A DNA stretch of 64,000 bases. Source: Pseudomonas abietaniphila. GTDB lineage: Bacteria > Pseudomonadota > Gammaproteobacteria > Pseudomonadales > Pseudomonadaceae. Shown here in pieces: positions 1 through 10,768 of the stretch. The stretch covers positions 62,001-126,000 of the forward strand of contig NZ_FNCO01000003.1 of the NCBI RefSeq assembly GCF_900100795.1. Reading direction: 5' to 3'. Position numbers and translations under genes: made by a program. The notes beneath the pieces were generated by a model. That model ran no database searches and was not told the origin of the DNA. It saw nothing but the letters and a program-made list of their open reading frames with translations. Positions within the stretch are counted from its first letter, which is position 1, and each line of letters begins with the position of its first letter.

Positions 1-1961
<1,961 letters not shown>

Positions 1962-1962
<1 letters not shown>

Positions 1963-2732
1963 CAGGGCTTGATACCACGGTGCAACGCGACGATGCCGGA
2001 GGTCATGTTGTGGTAAGTCACGCGGTCGAAACCGGCGTCCACCATCATCGACTTCAGGGTTTCCTGATCCGGGTGCATGCGGATCGATTCGGCCAGATAG
2101 CGATAGCTTTCCGAATCATTGGTGATCAGCTTGCCGGCCAGCGGCATGAAGGCGAACGAGTAGGCGTCGTAGACCTTGGACATCACTTTGTTGGTCGGTT
2201 TGGAGAATTCCAGCACCAGCAGGCGGCCACCCGGTTTGAGCACGCGCAGCATGGAGCGGATGGCGTCGTCCTTATTAGTGACGTTGCGCAGCCCGAAGGC
2301 GATGGTCACGCAATCGAAGTAGTTGTCCGGGAACGGCAGCTTTTCAGCATCGGCCTGGACGAACTTGATGTTGCCGGCTACGCCGCGATCAAGCAGACGG
2401 TCACGACCGACCTTGAGCATCGAGGCGTTGATGTCGGCCAGCACGACTTCGCCGGTCGGGCCGACCAGGTGGGAAAACTTCTTCGCCAGATCGCCCGTTC
2501 CACCTGCGATGTCCAGCACGCGGTTGCCGGTGCGCACGCCCGATAGCTCGATGGTGAAGCGCTTCCACAGGCGGTGCATGCCACCGGACAGCACGTCGTT
2601 CATCAGGTCGTACTTGGCTGCAACGGAGTGGAAAACCTCGGCGACTTTCTCGGCCTTCTGGCTTTGCGCTACGGTTTTGTAACCGAAGTGGGTGGTGGGT
2701 TCGGCATCGCTGCCTTTGCGCGGATCGTTCAT
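1962..2732 (-). CDS. ubiE: UbiE, demethylmenaquinone/2-methoxy-6-polyprenyl-benzoquinol C-methyltransferase
   Basis: Class I SAM-dependent C-methyltransferase of the ubiquinone (and menaquinone) pathway. The protein is 256 residues from the ATG at 2732, the family's usual length; the frame also has an ATG ten codons upstream (2762), which I judge too long because homologs begin at MNDxRKG. Seen: the [21 protein letters not shown] family signature, SAM motif I ([12 protein letters not shown]) and the [14 protein letters not shown] segment characteristic of UbiE. First gene of the ubiE-ubiJ-ubiB operon, divergent from the small PHA-linked gene at 2874. Confidence 0.96.
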
Positions 2733-2873
2733 ATCGCTGTCACCGGAATAAAGTGCCGCCATTCTAATCGTCGGGGCTGGCTTTGTCTTGACAAGGCTTA
2801 CCGTGAACAGTTTCTTCGTTGAGCACCGCTGGTATAGTGCGCCGACGATTTACCTCGACGAAGGAGCCCGCCA

Positions 2874-3152
2874 ATGGCGCGAATTACCGTAGAACGCCCG
2901 CATGCGCTGGGTAAGGACAAGGCCCGCGAGAAGGCCGAGCTGCTCGCTGAAAAGCTGGGCGACAAATATGGCATCGAGCACACCTGGAATGGCGACACCG
3001 TGTCGCTGGAAGGCAAAGGCGCAAAAGGGACCGTTCAGGTCGAAGACGCGCTGGTGCGGGTCAACATCGAACTCAATTTCTTCCTCTCGGCCATGAGCAG
3101 CACGATTCAGTCCGAAATCGAGAAGCAGCTGGACAAAGCGCTGACGGCGTAA
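2874..3152 (+). CDS. Polyhydroxyalkanoic acid system family protein (PHA_gran_rgn-like)
   Basis: A 92-residue soluble protein matching the small polyhydroxyalkanoic acid system family found next to phasin genes in pseudomonads. It begins MARITVERPHALGKDKA and ends in a short amphipathic stretch with IQSEIEKQLDKAL. A clear AAGGAG ribosome site precedes the ATG. It lies upstream of phaI with a REP pair between them, so it probably has its own promoter, shared divergently with ubiE. The role is not established; a granule-associated or regulatory job is inferred from position only. Confidence 0.88.
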   Translation: MARITVERPHALGKDKAREKAELLAEKLGDKYGIEHTWNGDTVSLEGKGAKGTVQVEDALVRVNIELNFFLSAMSSTIQSEIEKQLDKALTA

Positions 3153-3162
3153 CGCATTACCC

Positions 3163-3296
3163 TGTAGGAGCGTGGCTTGTCCCGCGATCGGCTGCGTAGC
3201 AGTCGTAGATGCGGCCAAACCGGTTTTCCAGGATTGTCGCATACTCAGGTTTACGACGACTTCGTCGCCGATCGCGGGACAAGCCACGCTCCTACA
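3163..3296. repeat. REP-type inverted repeat pair 1
   Basis: Two inverted copies of a GTAGGAGCGTGGCTTGTCCC-type extragenic palindrome face each other across about 80 bases. Each copy continues into a GCGATCGG..GTAGCAGTCGT tail. The layout is typical of REP doublets (REPINs) in Pseudomonas intergenic DNA. It separates the small PHA-linked gene from phaI. Confidence 0.85.
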
Positions 3297-3407
3297 TCAC
3301 CCGACCGCAACCTAGGGTGAGCTTTCTAATTTTTCTCTCTACTTTGTGCCCATGCCCCGACTTCCAGCGGGCGGTTCCTCCTATCCCTTTCGAGCGTGAG
3401 GTGCGAC

Positions 3408-3845
3408 ATGGTCAAAGTTACCTTGAAGAAGAAAATCGAAGCCGAAGAAACGAAGGCCGTTTCCGAGGTTCGTCTTTATGCGCGCAAGATCTGGCTCGCG
3501 GGCCTGGGCGCTTATGTGAAGGCCGGGCAGGAAGGCGCCGACTACGTCAAAGAGCTGATCAAAACGGGCGAACAGACCGAGAAAAAGGCCAAGAAAGTCA
3601 TCGATGAAAAGGTCGAGGCGGCCAACAGTGAAATCGATTCGGCCAAGGGCGAATTCAAGGGCGAAATCACCAAGGTCAAAGGTCGTGTCGAAGTGCAGCT
3701 CGACAAAATCGAAAGCGCATTCGACCGTCGTGTGGCCAGCGCCTTGAATCGCATTGGCATTCCGTCTAAACATGATGTTGAGACACTCTCTGCTAAGCTC
3801 GATGAGCTGACGGCATTGCTCGAACGTGTCGCGCGTAAACAATAA
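3408..3845 (+). CDS. phaI: PhaI, phasin (PHA granule-associated protein)
   Basis: A 145-residue phasin that coats medium-chain PHA granules. The ATG at 3408 is chosen over one four codons upstream because a GAGGTG ribosome site sits at the right distance and homologs start MVKVTLKKK. The whole protein is the phasin domain: amphipathic helix with the IWLAGLGAY signature near residues 28-36, then a long lysine- and glutamate-rich coiled-coil region. It is paralogous to the N-terminal half of PhaF immediately downstream (10-base gap), and the two probably form an operon converging on phaD. Confidence 0.95.
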   Translation: MVKVTLKKKIEAEETKAVSEVRLYARKIWLAGLGAYVKAGQEGADYVKELIKTGEQTEKKAKKVIDEKVEAANSEIDSAKGEFKGEITKVKGRVEVQLDKIESAFDRRVASALNRIGIPSKHDVETLSAKLDELTALLERVARKQ

Positions 3846-3855
3846 GGAGAGCAGG

Positions 3856-4773
3856 ATGGCTGGCAAGAAGAAAACTGAAAAAGAAGGCAGCTCCTGGATT
3901 GGCGAGGTTGAAAAATACTCCCGCCAAATCTGGCTGGCTGGTTTAGGCGCTTACTCGAAGATCAGCAATGACGGCAGTAAGCTTTTCGAAACGCTGGTGA
4001 AAGACGGCGAAAAAGCCGAGAAGGAAACCAAGGCGACCGTTGGCAAGACGGTAGACACCGCCAAGGCTTCCACCAAATCCCGTGTCGGCGATGTGAAAGA
4101 CCTGGCACTGGGCAAATGGGGCGAGCTGGAAGGGGCTTTCGACAAGCGCCTGAACAGCGCGATTTCCCGTCTGGGTGTTCCGAGCCGCAACGAAGTCAAA
4201 GCCCTGCACAGCAAGGTCGATCTGTTGACCAGGCAAATCGAGAAGCTGACCGGTGCATCGGTCACCCCCATCTCGAAAACCGCAGCGGCCAAACCTGCAG
4301 CCAAACCGGCGGCAAAAACCACCGCCAAGCCGCTGGCTAAAGCAGCCGCCAAGCCGGTAGCGAAAGCGGCGAGCACCGTGGCGAAGAAAACCGCAGCGGC
4401 CAAACCCGCAGTGGCCAAGGCCGCGACCAAACCGGTAGCAGCAGCGTCGAAAGCCGCAGCGTCTACCGCCGCCAAAGCGAAAACGGTGGCTGCGAAACCG
4501 GCCGCCAAGCCCGCACCGAAGGCCGCTGCGAAACCGGCTGCCAAGCCTGCGGCGAAACCGGTAGCTGCGGCGAAACCTGCAGCCCAGCCAGCCGCAAAAC
4601 CCGCCGCCGCGAAGAAGCCGGCTGCAGCCAAAAAGCCTGCCGCTGCCAAACCCGCCGCAGCGCCGACTCCGGCTCCTGCTGCCAGCGCTACACCCACCGC
4701 GTCAGCACCGTCGGCTCCGGCCGCTACCCCGTCGCCAGCCTCCACGGCGTCGACACCGTCCAGCCAATCCTGA
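3856..4773 (+). CDS. phaF: PhaF, phasin with histone H1-like AKP-repeat C-terminus
   Basis: A 305-residue bifunctional phasin. Residues about 1-140 are the phasin domain with the same IWLAGLGAY signature as PhaI and bind the granule. From about residue 145 to 290 the sequence is almost wholly Ala, Lys and Pro in AAKPA-type repeats, the nucleoid-binding histone H1/AlgP-like tail that in P. putida ties granules to the chromosome for segregation. The ATG at 3856 follows an AAGGAGA site; an upstream ATG overlapping phaI is less likely. The C-terminus loses its lysines and becomes Ala/Pro/Ser/Thr-rich. An intrinsic terminator follows. Confidence 0.95.
   Translation: MAGKKKTEKEGSSWIGEVEKYSRQIWLAGLGAYSKISNDGSKLFETLVKDGEKAEKETKATVGKTVDTAKASTKSRVGDVKDLALGKWGELEGAFDKRLNSAISRLGVPSRNEVKALHSKVDLLTRQIEKLTGASVTPISKTAAAKPAAKPAAKTTAKPLAKAAAKPVAKAASTVAKKTAAAKPAVAKAATKPVAAASKAAASTAAKAKTVAAKPAAKPAPKAAAKPAAKPAAKPVAAAKPAAQPAAKPAAAKKPAAAKKPAAAKPAAAPTPAPAASATPTASAPSAPAATPSPASTASTPSSQS
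4275..4680 (+). repeat. Low-complexity KPAA repeat tract inside phaF
   Basis: Degenerate direct repeats of GCCAAACCGGC/GCGAAACCTGC-type units encode the Ala-Lys-Pro tail of PhaF. The units are irregular in length, so the tract is likely prone to length variation by slippage or recombination between strains. Confidence 0.8.
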
Positions 4774-4795
4774 TTCCCGGCTGGCGACACCGAAG

Positions 4796-4825
4796 CCCGA
4801 TCTGTGAAAGCAGGTCGGGTTTTTT
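4796..4825 (+). terminator. Intrinsic terminator after phaF
   Basis: CCCGATCTG pairs with CAGGTCGGG (one G-T wobble) across a six-base loop, followed by six T residues. It lies 23 bases after the phaF stop and ends the phaI-phaF transcript before the convergent phaD. Confidence 0.85.
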
Positions 4826-4858
4826 ATCGGGTGCCATGATTAGGATGCGCTGCGAATC

Positions 4859-4949
4859 TGTGGGAGTGAGCTTGCTCACGAAGAGGCCGGCACAGTCACG
4901 TATTTGCAGCGTCTGAATGTCCATCTTCGCGAGCAAGCTCGCTCCCACA
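4859..4949. repeat. REP-type inverted repeat pair 2
   Basis: TGTGGGAGTGAGCTTGCTCAC and its inverted partner GCGAGCAAGCTCGCTCCCACA flank about 45 bases between convergent phaF and phaD. This is a variant of the family (GTGGGAG instead of GTAGGAG). Confidence 0.8.
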
Positions 4950-4972
4950 GTTTAAGGACGTCACGGCTAACT

Positions 4973-5587
4973 TCAATCCTCCAGATAGTGCAACGCCAGC
5001 TGCTCGGCCGCATGCCGTGCGCCGGGTTTAAGGTGCGGCGCGACCAGCATCATGATCTGGTAAACCACCACGCGTGTTTCACCTTCGCGATCCAGAATGC
5101 GCTGGTAATCCAGGGAGAACAGCAGCGTCATGGTGATCTGTTCCACCAATTGCCCCAGCGCCTGCGTGTCGCTGGTGACCTGGCCTTCGGCTTTGAGGCG
5201 AGCCAGCAACGAGGCGAGGGTGCGTTTGATCGAGTTGAGCAGATTCCGGATGCCGCGAGCGAGTTTGGGCAGTCGGCTGGCAAGGTTCGACAGGTCCTGG
5301 AACAGAAAGCGATAGTGCGACAGGCGCTCGACGATCAGGTGCAGGAACAGCCAGTAATCTTCGGCGTCCAGACGTGCATCGGCCGGTGGATCGAGCAGCG
5401 GTGCCAGTTCGTGCTGAAAACGCTCGAACAGCTCCATCACCAACGGCTCCTTGCCGTGAAAGTGGTAGTAGAGGTTGCCCGGGCTGATCTCCAGTTCGTT
5501 GGCAATTTCCAGGGTTGAAACGTTGGGTTCGCCCTGTTGATTGAACAGCAGCAGGGCGCATTCGAGTATGCGGTCGCGGGTTTTCAT
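4973..5587 (-). CDS. phaD: PhaD, TetR-family transcriptional regulator of the pha cluster
   Basis: A 204-residue TetR-type regulator. Residues 1-50 form the helix-turn-helix (TRDRILECALLLFNQQG then the recognition region with ISPGNLYYHFHGKE); the rest is the all-helical ligand-binding domain. PhaD in P. putida activates the phaC1 and phaI promoters and responds to a PHA-derived acyl-CoA; I infer the same here from position. It is the last gene of the minus-strand pha cluster, separated from phaC2 by a REP pair. Confidence 0.93.
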   Translation of the reverse strand: MKTRDRILECALLLFNQQGEPNVSTLEIANELEISPGNLYYHFHGKEPLVMELFERFQHELAPLLDPPADARLDAEDYWLFLHLIVERLSHYRFLFQDLSNLASRLPKLARGIRNLLNSIKRTLASLLARLKAEGQVTSDTQALGQLVEQITMTLLFSLDYQRILDREGETRVVVYQIMMLVAPHLKPGARHAAEQLALHYLED

Positions 5588-5618
5588 CCAGTCTTCTTAA
5601 TCAGTGTTCATGGCGAAC

Positions 5619-5766
5619 TGTAGGAGCGTGGCTTGTCTCTGGGCCGCATCCGGACGATCTGCCGGGCACCGGCAGCAAATCCGGCGACCGCCATGTTCCG
5701 GCGTTGCGCAGCGTCTGAGTTTGCGGGTGCTGCGCACCCGATCGCGGGACAAGCCGCGCTCCTACA
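5619..5766. repeat. REP-type inverted repeat pair 3
   Basis: TGTAGGAGCGTGGCTTGTC faces GGGACAAGCCGCGCTCCTACA across about 110 bases between phaC2 and phaD. The left copy has diverged after GCTTGTC. Confidence 0.8.
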
Positions 5767-5780
5767 GGTTTTGCAAATAT

Positions 5781-7463
5781 TCAACGGACACGCACATACG
5801 TACCCGGCGCAGCTTCCATCGGCGGGTAATTCTGGTTACCCAGCGCCGTCAGGGTTTCACGCTGCGCCCCGGACCGCTCCTGAACCCAGCTCAGCCAGCT
5901 TGGCCACCAACTGCCATCGGTGCGTTGGGCGTCGTAATACCAGGCGCGTGGGTCGCTGCTCAGTTTGCCGTTCTCGACAAAATTGGCCTTCGGGTGACCC
6001 GGTGGATTGAGAATGCTTTGGACGTGCCCGCTGTTGGAGAGCAGAAAACGGCGATCGCCACCCAGCAGCAACGTCGAGCGATAGACCACGTCCCAGGGCG
6101 TGATGTGATCGTTGATGCCCGCCACGCTGAAGCTGTCCACGGTGACCTTCTGCAGGTCGATGGGCGTGCCGCAGACCTCAAGGCCGCCAGGGTGTGTCAG
6201 CGGGTTGTGCTTGAAGAAGTCCAGCAGGTCGCCGTGCAACGCGGCGGGCAGACGCGTGCTGTCGTTGTTCCAGTAGAGAATGTCGAACGGCGGCGGCGCC
6301 TTGCCCAGCAAGTAATTGTTGACCCAGTAAGACCAGATCAGATCGTTGGGACGCATCCAGGCGAATACCTTGGCCATGTCACGCCCGTCCAGTACCCCGC
6401 GCTGATAGGAGCGACGCTTGGCCGCTTCCAGCGTCTGCTCATCAATGAACAGCGTCGCCGGGCTCTCGATCTGGCTGTCCAGCAAACTCACCAGATACGT
6501 CGCGCTCGACACCCGACGCATCTGCCGTTTGGCCTGCAAATGCCCCTGCAACGCAGCGATGGTCAGACCGCCCGCGCAGGCACCCATCAGGTTGACCTCG
6601 CGCGCACCGGTGATGGCGCGGCACACGTTCATCGCTTCTTCGGCGGCTTCAACGTAACTGGACAGCCCCCATTCACGGTGTCGCACATCCGGGTTGCGCC
6701 AACTGATGATGAAGGTCTGCAACCCGTTTTTCAGCGCGTACTGGACGAAGCTGTTGGTCGGGCTCAAGTCGAAAATGTAGTACTTGTTGATTTGCGGCGG
6801 CACGATCAGCAGCGGGCGCGCGTACTGCTTTTCGCTCATGGGCTTGTACTGGATCAACTCCAGCAGCTCGTTGCGAAACACCACGGCACCGGGCGTTACC
6901 GCCAGCGTGCGGCCAATCTCGAACGCATCCTTGGTGGTCTGGCTGGGCAGGCCATTGTTGTGCATGAAGTCGTCGAGCATGTGGCTCAGGCCTTTCACCA
7001 CGCTGGTGCCGCCTGAGTTGAACAGCTCTTTTACCGCCAGGGGATTGAGCAGGCTGTTGGTCGGCGCGAGGGCGTCGTTGAGCAGGGCAAAGATGAACTG
7101 CGCCCGGGAGCGATCATCGTCGGACAGTTCACTGTCGTCGATCCAGTGACGCACCTGGTGCTGCCAGCTCAAATAGGCCTGCAGCCCACGGCGGTAGAGT
7201 GGATTGTGGGTCCATGTCGGATCGCTGAAGCGTGTGTCGTTAGGGTGCGGCTGATGCGGCGTGTCGCCTAGCATCACACGCCCCAGCTGCCCACCGAGCG
7301 CCAGCGCATGACGCGCTGTGTAGACCGGGTGCTTGAGGCCTTGCAGCGCCACGTTGCGCAAGGTCGAAAACAGGTCCCTGCCCCGCAGGCCGGTGATCGC
7401 ACTCTGCGCGTTGATGTAGGTCGCAGGCGTTGTATAAGGACTCTTCGCCGGTTTATCTCGCAT
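5781..7463 (-). CDS. phaC2: PhaC2, class II poly(3-hydroxyalkanoate) synthase
   Basis: Polymerises medium-chain (R)-3-hydroxyacyl-CoA into PHA at the granule surface. The 560-residue protein has the alpha/beta hydrolase-like synthase domain with the lipase-like box GACAGG carrying the nucleophile Cys296, and Asp452 (NDHITPW) and His480 (SGHVQSI) completing the triad. The poly-beta-hydroxybutyrate polymerase N-terminal domain precedes it. The ATG at 7463 follows AAGGAG. It is a paralog of PhaC1 at 8737-10416, with phaZ between the two as is standard in pseudomonads. Confidence 0.97.
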   Translation of the reverse strand: MRDKPAKSPYTTPATYINAQSAITGLRGRDLFSTLRNVALQGLKHPVYTARHALALGGQLGRVMLGDTPHQPHPNDTRFSDPTWTHNPLYRRGLQAYLSWQHQVRHWIDDSELSDDDRSRAQFIFALLNDALAPTNSLLNPLAVKELFNSGGTSVVKGLSHMLDDFMHNNGLPSQTTKDAFEIGRTLAVTPGAVVFRNELLELIQYKPMSEKQYARPLLIVPPQINKYYIFDLSPTNSFVQYALKNGLQTFIISWRNPDVRHREWGLSSYVEAAEEAMNVCRAITGAREVNLMGACAGGLTIAALQGHLQAKRQMRRVSSATYLVSLLDSQIESPATLFIDEQTLEAAKRRSYQRGVLDGRDMAKVFAWMRPNDLIWSYWVNNYLLGKAPPPFDILYWNNDSTRLPAALHGDLLDFFKHNPLTHPGGLEVCGTPIDLQKVTVDSFSVAGINDHITPWDVVYRSTLLLGGDRRFLLSNSGHVQSILNPPGHPKANFVENGKLSSDPRAWYYDAQRTDGSWWPSWLSWVQERSGAQRETLTALGNQNYPPMEAAPGTYVRVR

Positions 7464-7633
7464 GGATCAACACTCCTTCGTCAGACCATCAGCACATACA
7501 CCTGCGCAGGCGACGAAGTGATCCGTTGCCCGCGCCACCCTGCACCTTGGCAATCCCGCTGACAGTGCAGTCAATGAAGCGATTTCTTTTTTTAAAGCAC
7601 GAACGCCAGCCAGTCCCGACAAATCCTTTGGGG

Positions 7634-8488
7634 TTATCGCACGATAGGTGCGGGTTGAGGATGCATGACGGCACGTTGCCGTTCTTGCTGGAGGAACTTC
7701 ATGATGATGGGCGCCACGGCCTCGGCCCGAGTGATCAAAAACAAATGACCATCATCGATTATGTGTAGCTGGGCATTGGGTATCCGCCAGGCCAGCAGTC
7801 GCATGTTGATCAGCGGAATCAATGGGTCATCGTCACCGGCGAGCACCAGCGTGGGCTGCCGGATCTTGTGCAACCAGTGAATGCTGGTCCAGCCCATGCC
7901 GGCGAAGAGCTGCCAGTAATAACCCAGCTTTCCGGACGAGCGGACCTTGGCCGCGTGGTTCGCGGCCAGGTGTGGATCGCGACGGAACGCGCCTCCGTAG
8001 ATTTCCGGTGCGATGCGAATCACGTGAGACGGCTGGATGTAGCGCCGCGGGCTGGCCATCAACCACAGCACCTTCGGCTTGCCCGGCACCATCACGGCGC
8101 CTGCTGCGGTGGCGGCAAGCACGAGCTTTTTACAGCGCTCGGGGTAGTCGTGCGCGAACTGCTGAGCCAGCGCACCGCCCCATGACACGCCAATCGCATT
8201 GACCTGACCATAGTCCAGATAGTCCAGCATACGCGCCGCCAGTCTGGCCAGGCCGGGAAAGCGGTAAGGGCGACTGGGCGTCGATGAGCCGCCGACACCC
8301 GGCACATCGAAGGCGATGACCTCAAGGTCCGGGTCCAGTGCGTCGACGAAGGGAAACACCAGCTCCAGGTTGGCGCCGATGCCGTTGAAAATCAGTAGCG
8401 GCGTGAGATGACTCTTGCCGGGGCGCACCGCGGTGCGGATGTTGTGGCCATCCAGATCGATGGTGCGAAATACAAACGGTTGCGGCAT
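7634..8488 (-). CDS. phaZ: PhaZ, intracellular medium-chain-length PHA depolymerase
   Basis: Alpha/beta hydrolase that mobilises stored mcl-PHA. From the ATG at 8488 the protein has 284 residues, the usual length. Its triad is visible: Ser102 in GVSWGG, Asp221 in GDDDPLIP and His248 in DDGHLF. The open frame continues 60 codons upstream, but that part runs through a REP repeat and is arginine-rich and unlike the family, so I reject it. Lies between phaC1 and phaC2. Confidence 0.96.
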   Translation of the reverse strand: MPQPFVFRTIDLDGHNIRTAVRPGKSHLTPLLIFNGIGANLELVFPFVDALDPDLEVIAFDVPGVGGSSTPSRPYRFPGLARLAARMLDYLDYGQVNAIGVSWGGALAQQFAHDYPERCKKLVLAATAAGAVMVPGKPKVLWLMASPRRYIQPSHVIRIAPEIYGGAFRRDPHLAANHAAKVRSSGKLGYYWQLFAGMGWTSIHWLHKIRQPTLVLAGDDDPLIPLINMRLLAWRIPNAQLHIIDDGHLFLITRAEAVAPIIMKFLQQERQRAVMHPQPAPIVR

Positions 8489-8607
8489 GCGCGAAGCCCT
8501 GTGGGTTAAACGCCGGTAATGCTGTCCTGCGCGTTTTCCGGTCCTGAAACCGCCTGGGCGGCTCCTGTGTGTTCGATGCTTGCCGTTCCATCTACAACGC
8601 ATGCCCC

Positions 8608-8695
8608 TGTAGGAGCGCGCTTGCCCGCGATGGCTTAAGGTCTGACACCACAACTGTGCCTGACACACCGTAATCGCGGGCGAGCGCGCTCCTAC
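8608..8695. repeat. REP-type inverted repeat pair 4
   Basis: TGTAGGAGCGCGCTTGCCCGC faces GCGGGCGAGCGCGCTCCTAC across roughly 45 bases between phaC1 and phaZ. Hairpins here may make the phaC1 mRNA more stable than the downstream genes. Confidence 0.85.
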
Positions 8696-8736
8696 GCCCT
8701 GCGGGCAGAATCAAAAGCGCATCGCCGCTTTGAAAT

Positions 8737-10416
8737 CTATCGCTCGTGAACATACGTTCCCGGCGACGCCTCGCCCGCCGGATACGCCTTGTTACCCAGT
8801 GTAGCGGGGGATTTTTTCAGTTTGCCGGAGCGCTCGGCCTGCCAGGCCTGCCAGTGCAGCCACCAGGAATCCGTGTGCTTGGTCGCGTCTTCCTGCCAGC
8901 GGTTGGCATCGTCCGGCATCTCAGGGTTGGTCATGAACCGCGCCTTCGGGTTGCCCGGCGGGTTCAGGATGCTCTGGATATGCCCGCTGTTGGACAGCAC
9001 GAACTCGGTCTTGCCGCCAAACAACCTGGCCGACTTGTAGCACGACACCCACGGTGTGATGTGATCATTGGTGCCGGCCAGACAGAAGACGTCACTTTTG
9101 ACCTGCTTCAAATCGATCGGCGTGCCGCAGACTTCCAGCGCGTTGGGGCGAACCAGCGGATTGTTCTTGAACATCTCGATCAAGTCACCATGAAACGCGG
9201 CGGGCAGACGGGTGGTGTCGTTGTTCCAGAACAGGATGTCGAACACGGGCGGCTCGTTGCCCAGCAGATAATTGTTCACCCAATAGTTCCAGATCAAGTC
9301 GTTGGGGCGCATCCAGGCGAACACCTTCGCCATGTCTTTGCCCTCCAGCACGCCTGCCTGATACGAATGGCGCTTGGCCGATTCCAGCGTCTGTTCGTCA
9401 ACGAACAGAGCGACCTGCGTGTCCAGGGTGGTGTCGAGCACGCTCACCAGCAGGGTCAGCGCGTTGACCTTCTGCTCGCCGAGGGCTGCGTAATGGCCCA
9501 GCAATGCGGTGCAGGTGATGCCGCCGGAACACGCGCCCAGCATGTTCACGTCTTTGCTGCCGGTGATCTTGCAGACCACGTCCACGGCTTCTTTCACGGC
9601 GTCGATGTAGGTCGACAGGCCCCATTCACGTTGGGCCTTGGTCGGGTTGCGCCAACTGATGATGAACGTCTGCACGTTGTTGCGCAGGCAGAAGCGGGCC
9701 AGGCTTTTGTCCGGGCTCAGGTCGAACACGTAGAATTTGTTGATCTGCGGTGGCACCACCAACAGCGGTCGCTCAAACACCTGCTCGGTGATCGGCTTGT
9801 ACTGGATCAGCTCCAGCACGTCGTTGCGAAACACCACCACGCCATCGGTGGTCCCCAGGTTCTTGCCGACTTCGAATGCGTCCATGTTGACCTGGCTCGG
9901 CATGCCGCCGTTGTTCACCAGGTCTTTGGCCAAATGTGACAAGCCGTCGAGAATGCTTTTGCCGCCGGTTTCGAAAAAGCGTTTGACCGCGGCCGGGTTG
10001 GCCGCGCCATTGGTGGGCGACATCGCTTCGGTCATCAGGGTAATCACGAAGTGGCCCCGGCTGATGTCTTGAGCGGACAGGCTGCTGTCGTCGATCCAGT
10101 CGTGCAGTTCCTTGCGCCAGGCGAGGTAGGTCTGCAGGTAGCGACGGTAGAGCGGGTTCTGGCTCCAGGCCGGGTCGACAAAGCGACGGTCGTCGCTGTC
10201 AGGCGTGAGCGTGGATTTGCCGAGCAGGACGTTTTTGAGTTCGAGTCCGAAGTGGGCCACGTGCTTGGCGCTGTGGAACGGTTGCCTGATGGCCTGAGTC
10301 AATACCATGCGTGCCGTGGTGAGCAAATCCTTGCGCCTCAGGCCTACCACAGGGTTCAGCCCCAAGGTGTGTTCAGAGGCTTGACGCGGCAGATCATCAT
10401 TACTCTTGTTACTCAT
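8737..10416 (-). CDS. phaC1: PhaC1, class II poly(3-hydroxyalkanoate) synthase
   Basis: First gene of the phaC1-phaZ-phaC2-phaD series and the main mcl-PHA synthase in characterised pseudomonads. The protein is 559 residues with the same architecture as PhaC2: nucleophile Cys296 in the box GACSGG, Asp451 in NDHITPW and His479 in SGHIQSI. A GGAG ribosome site lies nine bases before the ATG. The upstream gap contains an inverted repeat that may be a regulator site. Confidence 0.97.
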   Translation of the reverse strand: MSNKSNDDLPRQASEHTLGLNPVVGLRRKDLLTTARMVLTQAIRQPFHSAKHVAHFGLELKNVLLGKSTLTPDSDDRRFVDPAWSQNPLYRRYLQTYLAWRKELHDWIDDSSLSAQDISRGHFVITLMTEAMSPTNGAANPAAVKRFFETGGKSILDGLSHLAKDLVNNGGMPSQVNMDAFEVGKNLGTTDGVVVFRNDVLELIQYKPITEQVFERPLLVVPPQINKFYVFDLSPDKSLARFCLRNNVQTFIISWRNPTKAQREWGLSTYIDAVKEAVDVVCKITGSKDVNMLGACSGGITCTALLGHYAALGEQKVNALTLLVSVLDTTLDTQVALFVDEQTLESAKRHSYQAGVLEGKDMAKVFAWMRPNDLIWNYWVNNYLLGNEPPVFDILFWNNDTTRLPAAFHGDLIEMFKNNPLVRPNALEVCGTPIDLKQVKSDVFCLAGTNDHITPWVSCYKSARLFGGKTEFVLSNSGHIQSILNPPGNPKARFMTNPEMPDDANRWQEDATKHTDSWWLHWQAWQAERSGKLKKSPATLGNKAYPAGEASPGTYVHER

Positions 10417-10768
10417 CTACGACGCTCCATTGTCCTGAGACGAGCACTGACGTCCCTGTGAAAACACGTCACGGGCAAACGCCAGCACTGCTCTCGGGTG
10501 ACCGATGATTAACACAACAGGTGTGAACGCTTACGCCAGGCACCGATTTTTTGGGGGTGCTGCAAGCGACGGCTACGAACATCACCGACAGGCTTCTGCA
10601 ACGACTCCGATGCAGATGGCTTGCCAGAATCATTGGTTACGCGAGATTTCAAAAAATCGCAAGCAGGGTCAGTCATTGACCGCTGCGCGGGACATTGAAG
10701 CAAATGGAATTAGAAAGTGCGTCCTAAAACGCCAGTCGGTCGTCCAGCACCCGGGCTAGAGCGCTGGC
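10417..10768. other. Intergenic region upstream of phaC1
   Basis: A 352-base gap between the DUF971 gene stop and the phaC1 start, both on minus. An 84-codon plus-strand frame inside has no family likeness, so I see no gene. It should hold the phaC1 promoter; I find no convincing sigma-70 or sigma-54 match, only the inverted repeat at 10448-10471. Confidence 0.6.
10448..10471. promoter_or_regulatory. Inverted repeat upstream of phaC1, candidate operator
   Basis: TGACGT and ACGTCA form a perfect 6-base inverted repeat with a 12-base spacer, 32 to 55 bases before the phaC1 ATG. The position suits a binding site for PhaD or another regulator. Assignment to a protein is a guess. Confidence 0.4.

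Noticed and set aside
4275..4680. Repeated units that might suggest a CRISPR-like array
   Set aside because: The units are in frame, irregular and encode the Ala-Lys-Pro tail of PhaF; there are no constant-length spacers.
8489..8668. N-terminal 60-codon extension of phaZ
   Set aside because: It runs through a REP repeat and is not shared by PhaZ proteins; the catalytic residues number correctly only from 8488.
5604..9939. Large plus-strand frames of 470 and 397 codons over the pha synthases
   Set aside because: Mirror images of phaC2 and phaC1, no independent support.
10505..10759. 84-codon plus-strand frame in the phaC1 upstream region
   Set aside because: No ribosome site, odd composition and no family likeness; it lies where the phaC1 promoter should be.
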